A DNA stretch of 38,554 nt, from NCBI GenBank assembly GCA_026693065.1, contig JAPLNA010000372.1, positions 1 to 38,554 of the forward strand. The letters run 5' to 3'. Both the position numbers and the translations under genes were made by a program. A model generated the notes under the pieces. That model made no database searches. It saw only the letters and a program-made list of their open reading frames with translations, and was not told the DNA's origin. Below are positions 14,627-21,233 of this stretch, piece after piece. The DNA comes from Planctomycetota bacterium. Its GTDB lineage: Bacteria; Planctomycetota; Phycisphaerae; SM23-33. Position 1 is the stretch's first letter; each line of letters begins with the position of its first letter.

Positions 14627-15430
14627 TCAGTTGCCCATGTAGGCCTGGGCTTCGACGGGGGGCCAGAGGGAGCTGAAGACCCAGGGGGCGATGTGGTAGT
14701 AGACGAAGTCCTGGTCGGTTCCTGTGGTGTGCCCGACGCCGTTGCCGTTGACCATCTCGGGGCGGAGGCGGATCTGGTAGAGCTTGGCGTAGGCGAGTTT
14801 TTGTTCGGGGGTGGCCTTCTCGCCCGGGGTGGAGAAGCCGTTCAGCCCCGCGCCCGGGCCGTGCACCCCGTCGACGTTGCCCATGAGGGCTGTGCCCCCG
14901 GACAACAGGGGGTCGCCGGGGACGTAGTAGTTGATGATGCCGTTCTTGCAGTGGGTCAGGGCCTTGGTCAGGTCGTGCCCGCTGGAGATGCTGGCTGAGA
15001 GGAGGACCAGGCCGTCGAGCTGGTGGCCTTCGGGCATGCCCTCGGCGACGAAGACGGCGATGCCGCCGCCGCCGGAGTGCCCGATGACGTGGACGGGTCG
15101 GCCGGGGTATTCTTTCTGGTAGGCGACGATTTCCTTGGCGATGGAGGCCCCGATGGCGCGGTTGCCCAGGAAGTTGGTCTGGTTGACGATCATGCCGAAG
15201 AGGGGGACCTGGGCCCCCCAGGGCCGGATGGGGACGGCGCGGCGGAGGGCGGTGTTCTCCAGCCCGCGTCGGATATCGCGGTTGAAACTGCTTTCGCCCT
15301 CGATGCCGGGTAGAATGATGACGAGCCCGTTGTCCATCCGTTCGGGGGTGGAATAGGCGCCGTTGCCGGCGCATCCGGCGGCCAGGCTCAACGCCAGGCC
15401 GGTGAGTATGGCTTGCATGGGACTACGCAT
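14627..15430 (-). CDS. alpha/beta-hydrolase lipoprotein
   Basis: This encodes 267 residues. The start at 15430 follows AAGGA at good spacing on the minus strand. The signal peptide ends in the lipobox LAAGC. 'GLVIILPGIEGES' is the first core strand and oxyanion region of an alpha/beta-hydrolase. GHSGGG carries the nucleophile Ser119. The best candidates for the other triad members are an Asp in 'YVPGDPLLSGG' and a His in 'NGVGHTTGTDQD', which are inferences. The substrate is unknown; esterase or lipase activity at the outer envelope is plausible. It has its own strong promoter and is divergent from the acidic-protein gene at 15647. Confidence 0.85.
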   Translation of the reverse strand: MRSPMQAILTGLALSLAAGCAGNGAYSTPERMDNGLVIILPGIEGESSFNRDIRRGLENTALRRAVPIRPWGAQVPLFGMIVNQTNFLGNRAIGASIAKEIVAYQKEYPGRPVHVIGHSGGGGIAVFVAEGMPEGHQLDGLVLLSASISSGHDLTKALTHCKNGIINYYVPGDPLLSGGTALMGNVDGVHGPGAGLNGFSTPGEKATPEQKLAYAKLYQIRLRPEMVNGNGVGHTTGTDQDFVYYHIAPWVFSSLWPPVEAQAYMGN

Positions 15431-15484
15431 GGTGTTGTTCCTTGCCCGGGCCGGGTGAGTCGGTCGGCCCGGGGAGAATCCGGG

Positions 15485-15513
15485 AGTATATCATGTCGGC
15501 GAGAGGCTGTAAA
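15485..15513 (-). promoter_or_regulatory. sigma-70-type promoter for the hydrolase gene
   Basis: On the minus strand, -35 TTTACA (15508-15513) and -10 TATACT (15485-15490) are separated by 17 bp. Both boxes are near consensus. The ATG at 15430 lies about 55 bases downstream. Confidence 0.7.
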
Positions 15514-15646
15514 CGGATAATGAGCCGGCGGCGCGGGCGGCCGGTGGAAATTCCGGAACGATTTTGTTGATATCCCCGCCCCTCGCTGACGACTATTAGT
15601 GTGACGTGCCTGCGTGGCACAGGAGAAAGTTGTTGGAGACCCTGCC

Positions 15647-16111
15647 ATGTCGAAGGACGACGAACCCATGGACGACGAGTTGGCTGGATTTGTATCGGTG
15701 GTCTTCGCCCGCAACGGCGACGAGGCCGAGCGGTTCCGCGAACTGCTGGAAGACCACGACATCCCCGCGATGGTGGGGACGAGCGATGACATCGACATCG
15801 AGAGCGAGGAGTGGCAGGCGGCCAGGCGTCAGGGCATGACGCACGGGGTGCCGGTGCTGGTGCCCGAGGCGCTGCTGGACGAGGCCGGGGAAGTCATCGC
15901 CGACCTGGACGACACCACCGGGATGGAAGAAGAGGAAGAGGACGAGGAAGAGGAAGAAGACGAAGTCGAAGTCGGCGAAGACGACGAGGAAGAGGATGAC
16001 GAGGACGAGGAAGAGGCCGCCTTCGGCGACGACGACGAGGACGAGCTGGACGAGGATGGACTCTTCGGCGACGACGAGGAAGAGGGAGAAGAGGACGTCG
16101 ACGACGAGTGA
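15647..16111 (+). CDS. DUF2007-like protein with a long acidic tail
   Basis: The start at 15647 has GGAG eight bases upstream; the frame from 15614 is an extension without a good site. The product has 154 residues. The N-terminal part (about 10-75) reads 'FVSVVFARNGDEAERFRELL', then 'EDHDIPAMVG', and later 'GVPVLVPEALLDEA'. This is the pattern of DUF2007, a PII-like putative signal-transducing domain. From about residue 90 the protein is almost only Glu and Asp, with a few Gly, Val and Phe, in a tail of about 65 residues. Such tails bind cations or basic proteins, or act as solubility tags. There is no signal peptide, so it is cytoplasmic. The combination is unusual but the domain is common in planctomycetes. 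Confidence 0.75.
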   Translation: MSKDDEPMDDELAGFVSVVFARNGDEAERFRELLEDHDIPAMVGTSDDIDIESEEWQAARRQGMTHGVPVLVPEALLDEAGEVIADLDDTTGMEEEEEDEEEEEDEVEVGEDDEEEDDEDEEEAAFGDDDEDELDEDGLFGDDEEEGEEDVDDE

Positions 16112-16137
16112 ACACGAATACCACGAATGAGAACGAA

Positions 16138-16157
16138 CCTGCCTGCCGGCAGGCAGG
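16138..16157. repeat. perfect 20-bp palindrome CCTGCCTGCCGGCAGGCAGG
   Basis: This fully self-complementary site lies between two + strand genes, without a T-run. Its core CCTGCCGGCAGG recurs at the centre of the foldback element (3899-3910). It may be a repeat remnant or a binding site. Confidence 0.6.
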
Positions 16158-16249
16158 TGTCACGAAGGAAGACAGACCCGGGCGCCGGGACGAGTGATAT
16201 TGCGATAGAGGTCTAGAGCCGGGCAACCGGCCGTGTCAGGAGAGTGGTC

Positions 16250-16564
16250 ATGGATGAGAAGAACGACGGGGAAGGCCAGCAGGAGGACCTGCTGAGTGAA
16301 GAGCAGCGGGCCGGTCGTGAGCGGCGGAACGTGGTGGACCGGCGGCTGGGGCTGGATCGGCGTCGCGGGCCCGGGCGGCGGCGGAGCGATTCGCGGCGGC
16401 TGGCGGAAGAAGGGCAGATGACGCCCGAGCAGTACGAGTTCTTGCAGGCTATCATGGAGTATCGCCAGGTGAACAACCGGGCGTTCCCGAGTTGGACGGA
16501 AGTTCTGGACGTGGTGAAGGCGTTGGGATATCGTAAGGTCGCCCAGCCGGGAGAAATCGAGTAG
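16250..16564 (+). CDS. small Arg-rich protein with a helical C-terminal domain
   Basis: The start is the ATG at 16250, seven bases after AGGAG; a GTG at 16244 is too close. The product has 104 residues. Residues about 20-52 hold a chain of 'DRR'-type units (RRNVVDRRLGLDRR, GRRRSDSRR), a common low-complexity element. Residues about 55-100 read 'MTPEQYEFLQAIMEYRQVNN', then 'RAFPSWTEVLDVVKALGYRK'. This order resembles the winged-helix N-terminus of LexA ('LT..Q..VL.FI......G.PP...EIA..LG'). DNA binding would fit the basic region, but the resemblance is weak. There is no membrane segment or signal peptide. Confidence 0.65.
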   Translation: MDEKNDGEGQQEDLLSEEQRAGRERRNVVDRRLGLDRRRGPGRRRSDSRRLAEEGQMTPEQYEFLQAIMEYRQVNNRAFPSWTEVLDVVKALGYRKVAQPGEIE

Positions 16565-16570
16565 TAGAGC

Positions 16571-16599
16571 GTGCCAACCGGCGTCAAGGATGATATAAT
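16571..16599 (+). promoter_or_regulatory. promoter with a perfect TATAAT -10
   Basis: TATAAT at 16594-16599 is preceded by TGA. A weak -35 GTGCCA (16571-16576) lies 17 bp upstream. Transcription would begin near 16606, which supports the ATG at 16626 as the start of the next gene. Confidence 0.5.
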
Positions 16600-16625
16600 C
16601 ACGGTTGAAACTGGAGTTGCCGGAG

Positions 16626-17267
16626 ATGACGTATAGCGGTGAACAGACGACGTTGTTCCTGCGGCTGGTGACGATCCTCATGCCGCTAGGGATGTACTTT
16701 TTGCTGCTGGGGCTGCTCAACAGCCGGCGGCATCCTCAGTTGCTGTCGGGGCGGCGGGACTTTACGCTGCTGATGGCGGCGTTCTCGCCCATGCTGATCC
16801 TGCCGGCCCTCAGCGCGCTGTCCCTGTCGTGGTGGTCGGGCCTGGCGGTGATGGGGGCGGTGGTGGCCCTGACGGCGATCGGAGCGCCTCGCTCGGGGCG
16901 GTGGGTGATTTACAATCTTCCGGCCGACGAGGCCCGGCAGGTGATTCGCCGCGCCCTGGAAGCCGAGGGCCTGGCCTTCGAGGAAGGCCCCGGGGGCTTT
17001 CTCGCCGGCGAGGGCAGGCTGGGCATTCAGATCAGCGCGTTCGGGCTTCTCCGTAACGTGTCGATCCGGCTGAGCGGGTCCGACCAGCCACTCCAGCAGG
17101 GGTTCTGCCGGGCCGTGGCCGACCAGTTGCTCACCTGCCCGGCGCAAACCTGCCCGGCGACGGTGGCGATGATGATGGCGGCGATCGTCATGATCGTGGC
17201 CCCTCTGGTCCTGGTGGCGCACCGGGCGGGCGACATCGTTCGGATCGTGGTGGATATGCTCCCGTAG
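16626..17267 (+). CDS. conserved membrane protein, unknown function
   Basis: The start at 16626 is preferred over the TTG at 16605, which overlaps the predicted transcription start. The product has 213 residues. Three membrane segments lie at about 10-32, 45-66 and 68-86. A soluble domain (about 90-180) follows, with 'LPADEARQVIRRALEAEGLA' and 'GGFLAGEGRLGIQISAFG'. A fourth membrane segment (about 183-202) lies near the C-terminus. The central domain looks like a small alpha/beta fold facing the cytoplasm or periplasm. No named family is recognised. It ends just before a probable terminator and the exopolysaccharide promoter, so it is a separate transcription unit. Confidence 0.7.
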   Translation: MTYSGEQTTLFLRLVTILMPLGMYFLLLGLLNSRRHPQLLSGRRDFTLLMAAFSPMLILPALSALSLSWWSGLAVMGAVVALTAIGAPRSGRWVIYNLPADEARQVIRRALEAEGLAFEEGPGGFLAGEGRLGIQISAFGLLRNVSIRLSGSDQPLQQGFCRAVADQLLTCPAQTCPATVAMMMAAIVMIVAPLVLVAHRAGDIVRIVVDMLP

Positions 17268-17291
17268 GGCCGGGGCAGGGGGGGGCTGTCG

Positions 17292-17319
17292 GCGGCCAGG
17301 CTTGGCCCGCGAGTTTTTT
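17292..17319 (+). terminator. probable intrinsic terminator
   Basis: A stem GCGGCCA (17292-17298) pairs with TGGCCCGC (17303-17310, one bulged C), followed closely by a run of six T (17314-17319). It separates the membrane protein gene from the exopolysaccharide operon. Confidence 0.6.
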
Positions 17320-17334
17320 CCGATTTTATTGGGT

Positions 17335-17363
17335 TTGCACCCCGTGCGGCTCGTAGATACACT
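17335..17363 (+). promoter_or_regulatory. promoter of the exopolysaccharide/exosortase operon
   Basis: The -35 TTGCAC (17335-17340) and -10 TACACT (17358-17363) have a 17-bp spacer. It is followed by a leader of about 110 nt with a small GCCGG/CCGGC hairpin. No known riboswitch was recognised in the leader. Confidence 0.6.
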
Positions 17364-17481
17364 TGTGCTCCGCCGGGGTTCTCTCCGGCTGGAAGCAGGC
17401 GAAGAATTCGTGGCATTCGGGTGAAGACGCAATGACGACATGGCCGATAACTTTGTGTAACGCCGGGACGGAGCCTTTCTA

Positions 17482-19251
17482 GTGGCACAAGGACGAACCG
17501 TGAAAACGCCGAGACAGTCGAGACAAAGGGCGGGTCTGCTTGCCGTGGCGGCGTGGCTGGCACTGGCTGCAAGCCTGGCCGCCTCGGGCGGGTGCGACAA
17601 GATTCAGGATGCGATGGCGACTGACTCCACGCGCTGGCTGAGTCCGGCGAGCGTAATTCCCCATCCGCCGCGATCGAGGACCGTGTCGATCGTGACGGAA
17701 CTCACAGCCGCCGATTCCCAGCAGACCATTCTCCCGGAGGCCACCGAACCCACCGAAGCCGACCTGATCTACTTGGACAGCGACTACGTGATCGGGCCCG
17801 AAGACGTGCTGGACCTGTCCATCATGGACCTCTATGAGGAAGGGCGAGAGACGGCGCTCCGGCGGACGGTCACCCCCAACGGGTTGCTGTCGATTCCGGA
17901 GTTCCCGCGTCAGATTCGTGCCGAGGGCCTGACGGCGCCGCAATTGGAGCAGGCGATCAAGGCGGCCTACGTGAAGTCGGAGATCCTTCGGAACCCGACG
18001 GTGCAGGTGACGGTGTTCGCCCAGCGAAGCGCGACCTACACGGTGATCACGTCGGCGCAGGGCGGCGGGCGATACACGATCTCTCAGAAAGACATGACGT
18101 TGATGGACGCGTTGGCGCCGGTGGGGGGGCTGTCGTCCAACGCGACGGTGCCGTATATCTACGTGTATCGCGGGGCCGGGCCGGTCCGAGAGCACGCCGA
18201 AGGCGAGCCGGCGGAAGAAGCCCCCGCGCCGGAATCGGCGATGTCTCGCGCGACGAAGGCGGGCCCCGAGCCGGTGGGACCACTCGTGCCGGGCGATGGC
18301 CTGGCCGTGCCGGGGCTGGCGAGCCCCGAAGCCCCGGGCAACGGCGTGGCGGTTCCGGGCATCGGTCCGTCCGGGTCGTCGGCGACGCGAGACGTCTTCA
18401 ATGTGGCCGTTCCGGGCGTGGGCGGCAACGGCTCGACCAGCGCCCCGGCGACGTTGCCGGACAAGAAGTCGATCATGGACGTGGTGGCCCCCGGGGCCAC
18501 CAGTTTGCCGGCCCCGACGGAGACGGGGCGGTTCGCCGATCTGAAGCCTGGCCCGGCGTCGTCGGGCGCGGAGTCTCGAAGCCCGGGTCGGTGGGAGTTC
18601 CGGGACGGGCAATGGGTTCAGGTTGCCGCCGGCGAAGAGGCCGGCGTCTCGAGCGCCCCCAGCCGCCCAGCGCCCCGGGACGGAGCCCCCAAGACCGCCG
18701 CGGGGGGGACGGCCGGCAAGGACAAGGACCCCTTCGACTGGGGCGAGACCGACAAGACCACCAAGAGGCGGGTCATCGCCATTCACGTCAAGCGGTTGCT
18801 GGACAACGACCGGAAGATGAACATCGTTATCCGGAACAAGGACATCATCCGGATCCCCGAGATGGTCAACGGGGAGTTCTACGTGGCCGGCGAAGTGGCC
18901 CGCCCGGGCGTGTACTCGCTGACGGGACGGCAGATCACCATGAAGATGGCCCTGACCGCGGCGGGCAATCTGCAGGGCCTGCCCGAGCCCAAGAACGCGG
19001 TTCTCTACCGAAGGTTGGAAGGCAACCAGGAACTGATCATGCCGGTCAACGTCGAGTCGATCTTCCGCGGGGAAGAACCCGACGTGTATCTCCGCCCGGA
19101 CGACATTATCGCCGTCGGCACGAGCCCGCGAGCGTATTGGCTTTCGATCGTGCGGTACGCCTTCCGGTTGAGCTACGGGTTCGGATTCGTCTACGACCGG
19201 AATTTCGCCCCCACGAACATTACGGACGGCCATCGGTTCGACCGCTGGTAA
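17482..19251 (+). CDS. Wza-type polysaccharide export lipoprotein with a long inserted linker
   Basis: This encodes 589 residues from the GTG at 17482; a GTG at 17500, with AAGGA before it, is an equally good start. The signal peptide ends in ASGGC, a lipobox. Residues about 94-185 form the polysaccharide export domain ('YVIGPEDVLDLSI', 'RRTVTPNGLLSIPEF'). A first SLBB domain (about 187-232, 'YTVITSAQGGGRYTISQKDM') follows. A second SLBB domain (about 465-512, 'GEFYVAGEVARPGVYSLTGR') lies after 'DIIRIPE'. Between the SLBB domains is a disordered insert of about 180 residues, rich in Pro, Gly and Ala. It has three loose repeats of the 'G(L/V/N)AVPG' type. The product should form the outer-membrane or secretin-like channel for an exopolysaccharide. 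It is the first gene of the operon. Confidence 0.9.
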   Translation: MAQGRTVKTPRQSRQRAGLLAVAAWLALAASLAASGGCDKIQDAMATDSTRWLSPASVIPHPPRSRTVSIVTELTAADSQQTILPEATEPTEADLIYLDSDYVIGPEDVLDLSIMDLYEEGRETALRRTVTPNGLLSIPEFPRQIRAEGLTAPQLEQAIKAAYVKSEILRNPTVQVTVFAQRSATYTVITSAQGGGRYTISQKDMTLMDALAPVGGLSSNATVPYIYVYRGAGPVREHAEGEPAEEAPAPESAMSRATKAGPEPVGPLVPGDGLAVPGLASPEAPGNGVAVPGIGPSGSSATRDVFNVAVPGVGGNGSTSAPATLPDKKSIMDVVAPGATSLPAPTETGRFADLKPGPASSGAESRSPGRWEFRDGQWVQVAAGEEAGVSSAPSRPAPRDGAPKTAAGGTAGKDKDPFDWGETDKTTKRRVIAIHVKRLLDNDRKMNIVIRNKDIIRIPEMVNGEFYVAGEVARPGVYSLTGRQITMKMALTAAGNLQGLPEPKNAVLYRRLEGNQELIMPVNVESIFRGEEPDVYLRPDDIIAVGTSPRAYWLSIVRYAFRLSYGFGFVYDRNFAPTNITDGHRFDRW

Positions 19252-19276
19252 TTGGCTCGCGCCGCTTAGATCCTTC

Positions 19277-20284
19277 ATGAACGAACACACAGATCAGACC
19301 GGCCCCAAGGACGGTCCACGGGTTTCTTCGTTGGCCGACCTGGTGACTGTCTCTACCCCGGGCGCCTCGGCCCACGGGATCGGCCTGCAGAGCGCCCTGA
19401 AGATCGGCGTGCTGGCGGGGTTGCTGCTGGCGCTGAATTTCTGGCAGGTCCAGACGCTGGTGGAGGCCTGGCTCAAAGACGCCAACTGGAGCCACGGGTT
19501 CATCATCCCCCTGTTCAGCCTCTACCTCCTGTTCTCGCGACGGGATGAGTTGTTCCAGGCCCCCAAGCGGGTCTGCCTGTGGGGCCTGCCTATTCTCGTG
19601 GGAAGCCTCCTGGTGATGGCCCTGGCGTTCTACCCCGTCCAGAACAACTGGATCAGCCAGTTGAGCATGACCGGGATGATCTTCGGGCTGGTGCTGTACC
19701 TGGCCGGGCCACAGGTGGCCAAACTCACGTGGCTGCCGATCTTCTACCTGGCGTTGGGGATGCCCATTCCCGGGTCGCTGTATCAGAGGATCGCCTATCC
19801 GCTGCAGGAACTGGCGGCGATGAGTTCGGCCTTCCTGCTCCAGCTCTTCGGCGTGAGCATGGAGGTTACCGCCAGCCATCTCGACGTGACCTCGATCACG
19901 GGCGTCCACCACGGGTTGGACGTTGCCGAGGCCTGCAGCGGGGTGCGGAGCCTGATGGCGTTCGCCGCCCTGGGGGTGGCGATGGCATATATTGAACCCA
20001 GGCCCATGTGGCAACGTATCATTCTTGTCGTTGCCGTGCTTCCCATCACGATCGCCTGCAACATTCTGCGAGTGACACTGACGGCGACCGCCTTCGTGGT
20101 CGACAAGGCCGAATGGGGCCAGCACGTCATGCACACGCTGATGGGCATGGTGCTGTTGGTGCCGGCCCTGGGAATGTTGCTTTTGCTGTCGTGGTTGATG
20201 AAGAGTCTCTTCACGGAGGAAGAGGTGGAGGATGACGAGGACGCGGGCGAGGCGGGCCCGGAGGTTCAAGCCCCCCGAACATGA
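19277..20284 (+). CDS. xrt: exosortase
   Basis: This encodes 335 residues with about eight membrane segments between residues 40 and 320. The three conserved exosortase residues are all present. Cys220 lies in 'VAEACSGVRSL', Arg265 in 'NILRVT', and His286 in 'HVMHTLMGM'. They form the proposed Cys-Arg-His site that cleaves PEP-CTERM-type sorting signals in the inner membrane. The N-terminal 35 residues are cytoplasmic and polar. The C-terminal tail is acidic (EEEVEDDEDAGE). No clear ribosome-binding site precedes the ATG; it begins 25 bases after the export gene. The stop overlaps the next start (ATGA at 20281), indicating coupled translation with the EpsI-like gene. The subfamily within exosortases is not determined. 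Confidence 0.92.
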   Translation: MNEHTDQTGPKDGPRVSSLADLVTVSTPGASAHGIGLQSALKIGVLAGLLLALNFWQVQTLVEAWLKDANWSHGFIIPLFSLYLLFSRRDELFQAPKRVCLWGLPILVGSLLVMALAFYPVQNNWISQLSMTGMIFGLVLYLAGPQVAKLTWLPIFYLALGMPIPGSLYQRIAYPLQELAAMSSAFLLQLFGVSMEVTASHLDVTSITGVHHGLDVAEACSGVRSLMAFAALGVAMAYIEPRPMWQRIILVVAVLPITIACNILRVTLTATAFVVDKAEWGQHVMHTLMGMVLLVPALGMLLLLSWLMKSLFTEEEVEDDEDAGEAGPEVQAPRT

Positions 20285-21216
20285 CAGAAGCAATGGAACA
20301 ATCCGGCCTGGCCGCTGGCGCCGCCCTCGACGGGGGCCCGCAAGGGTGGATGCGCGCCAACAAGCACTTCGTGGTGGCCGCGTCGATCCTGGCCTTGGCC
20401 ACCGCGGCGTGGTTTATCGCGATCAAGACGAAACTGATCTTTCCGGTCAAGCGTCCGGTGCCGTGGGCAGTCGGGCAACAGATCGGGGAGGACGGGCGGT
20501 GGCTCAACCTGGCCACTCGATTCGGGCCTTTCCGGATGGTCGAGAACACCGACCAGGCCGCCATCGAGCAACTGGGCCCGGGCGGCGGAGAGATCATCTA
20601 CTCCTCCGACGTCCTGGAGGCCCTGGGCATTTCAGGGCAACTGGGCAAGAAAGAACTCGCCGAGCGGTCGAGCAACTGGTATGTCTCCCGGCGGTATCTG
20701 GACGAGCGGAAGATCGAAGGCAAGAGTGTCAAAGGCGCGTACGCCCTGTGGTATCTGGACCTGACGTATTACACCGGGAGCGTGGACCTTGTGCCGCACA
20801 CCCCGATCGCCTGTCTGCAGGCGGCCGGGCGCGTGATCACGGGTGAGAGCGAGGTCACCTTCGACGTCACGGTGCCCGACCGCTGGAAGGCGTGGTGGAA
20901 CGGCAAGGTCACATTCAGCCGCGTCACGTCGGAATCGCCCAGAGGCCAGCGGAACCGGTCGGTGGACTACTACGCCTTCTGCCTGAACGGCAAGCCCGAG
21001 ACGGACCGGCTGGCGGTCCGGCGGAAGTTGACGTACCCCTGGGTTCCGCACTGCTATTTCGCGAAGATTCAGTTTGCCCCCCGGACCAACACGGAAATCG
21101 ACAGTATCGAGGAGGCCGACCGGGCCGCCGGGGAGTTCGTCCGGCATTTCCTGCCCGAGGTACTCAAGGGCATGCCGACCCCCGATGACGTCGAGAAACT
21201 CAAGTCGTTGAAGTAG
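20281..21216 (+). CDS. EpsI-like exosortase-associated protein
   Basis: This encodes 311 residues. One N-terminal membrane anchor (about residues 28-48) is followed by a periplasmic domain. The segment 'LVPHTPIACLQAAGRVITGE' (His173, Cys178) matches the 'H.P..CL...G' signature of EpsI (DUF3485) proteins, which are encoded next to or fused with exosortases. A 'YYTGSVD' strand precedes it, as in the family. The exosortase gene overlaps its start by four bases. The domain is longer than usual for EpsI and its C-terminal half is not recognised. EpsI partners are thought to help in exopolysaccharide assembly or in exosortase action; the exact role is not established. Confidence 0.75.
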   Translation: MTEAMEQSGLAAGAALDGGPQGWMRANKHFVVAASILALATAAWFIAIKTKLIFPVKRPVPWAVGQQIGEDGRWLNLATRFGPFRMVENTDQAAIEQLGPGGGEIIYSSDVLEALGISGQLGKKELAERSSNWYVSRRYLDERKIEGKSVKGAYALWYLDLTYYTGSVDLVPHTPIACLQAAGRVITGESEVTFDVTVPDRWKAWWNGKVTFSRVTSESPRGQRNRSVDYYAFCLNGKPETDRLAVRRKLTYPWVPHCYFAKIQFAPRTNTEIDSIEEADRAAGEFVRHFLPEVLKGMPTPDDVEKLKSLK

Positions 21217-21233
21217 AGAGACGAGAAGAAGAT

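Noticed and set aside
17364-17481. Possible c-di-GMP (GEMM) or other riboswitch before the exopolysaccharide operon
   Set aside because: Only short matches such as GACGCAA were found; the conserved receptor and tetraloop parts are missing.
17479-19290. 603-residue minus-strand frame over the export gene
   Set aside because: The + strand encodes an unmistakable Wza-type protein; the minus product is low-complexity and Arg/Gly/His-rich.
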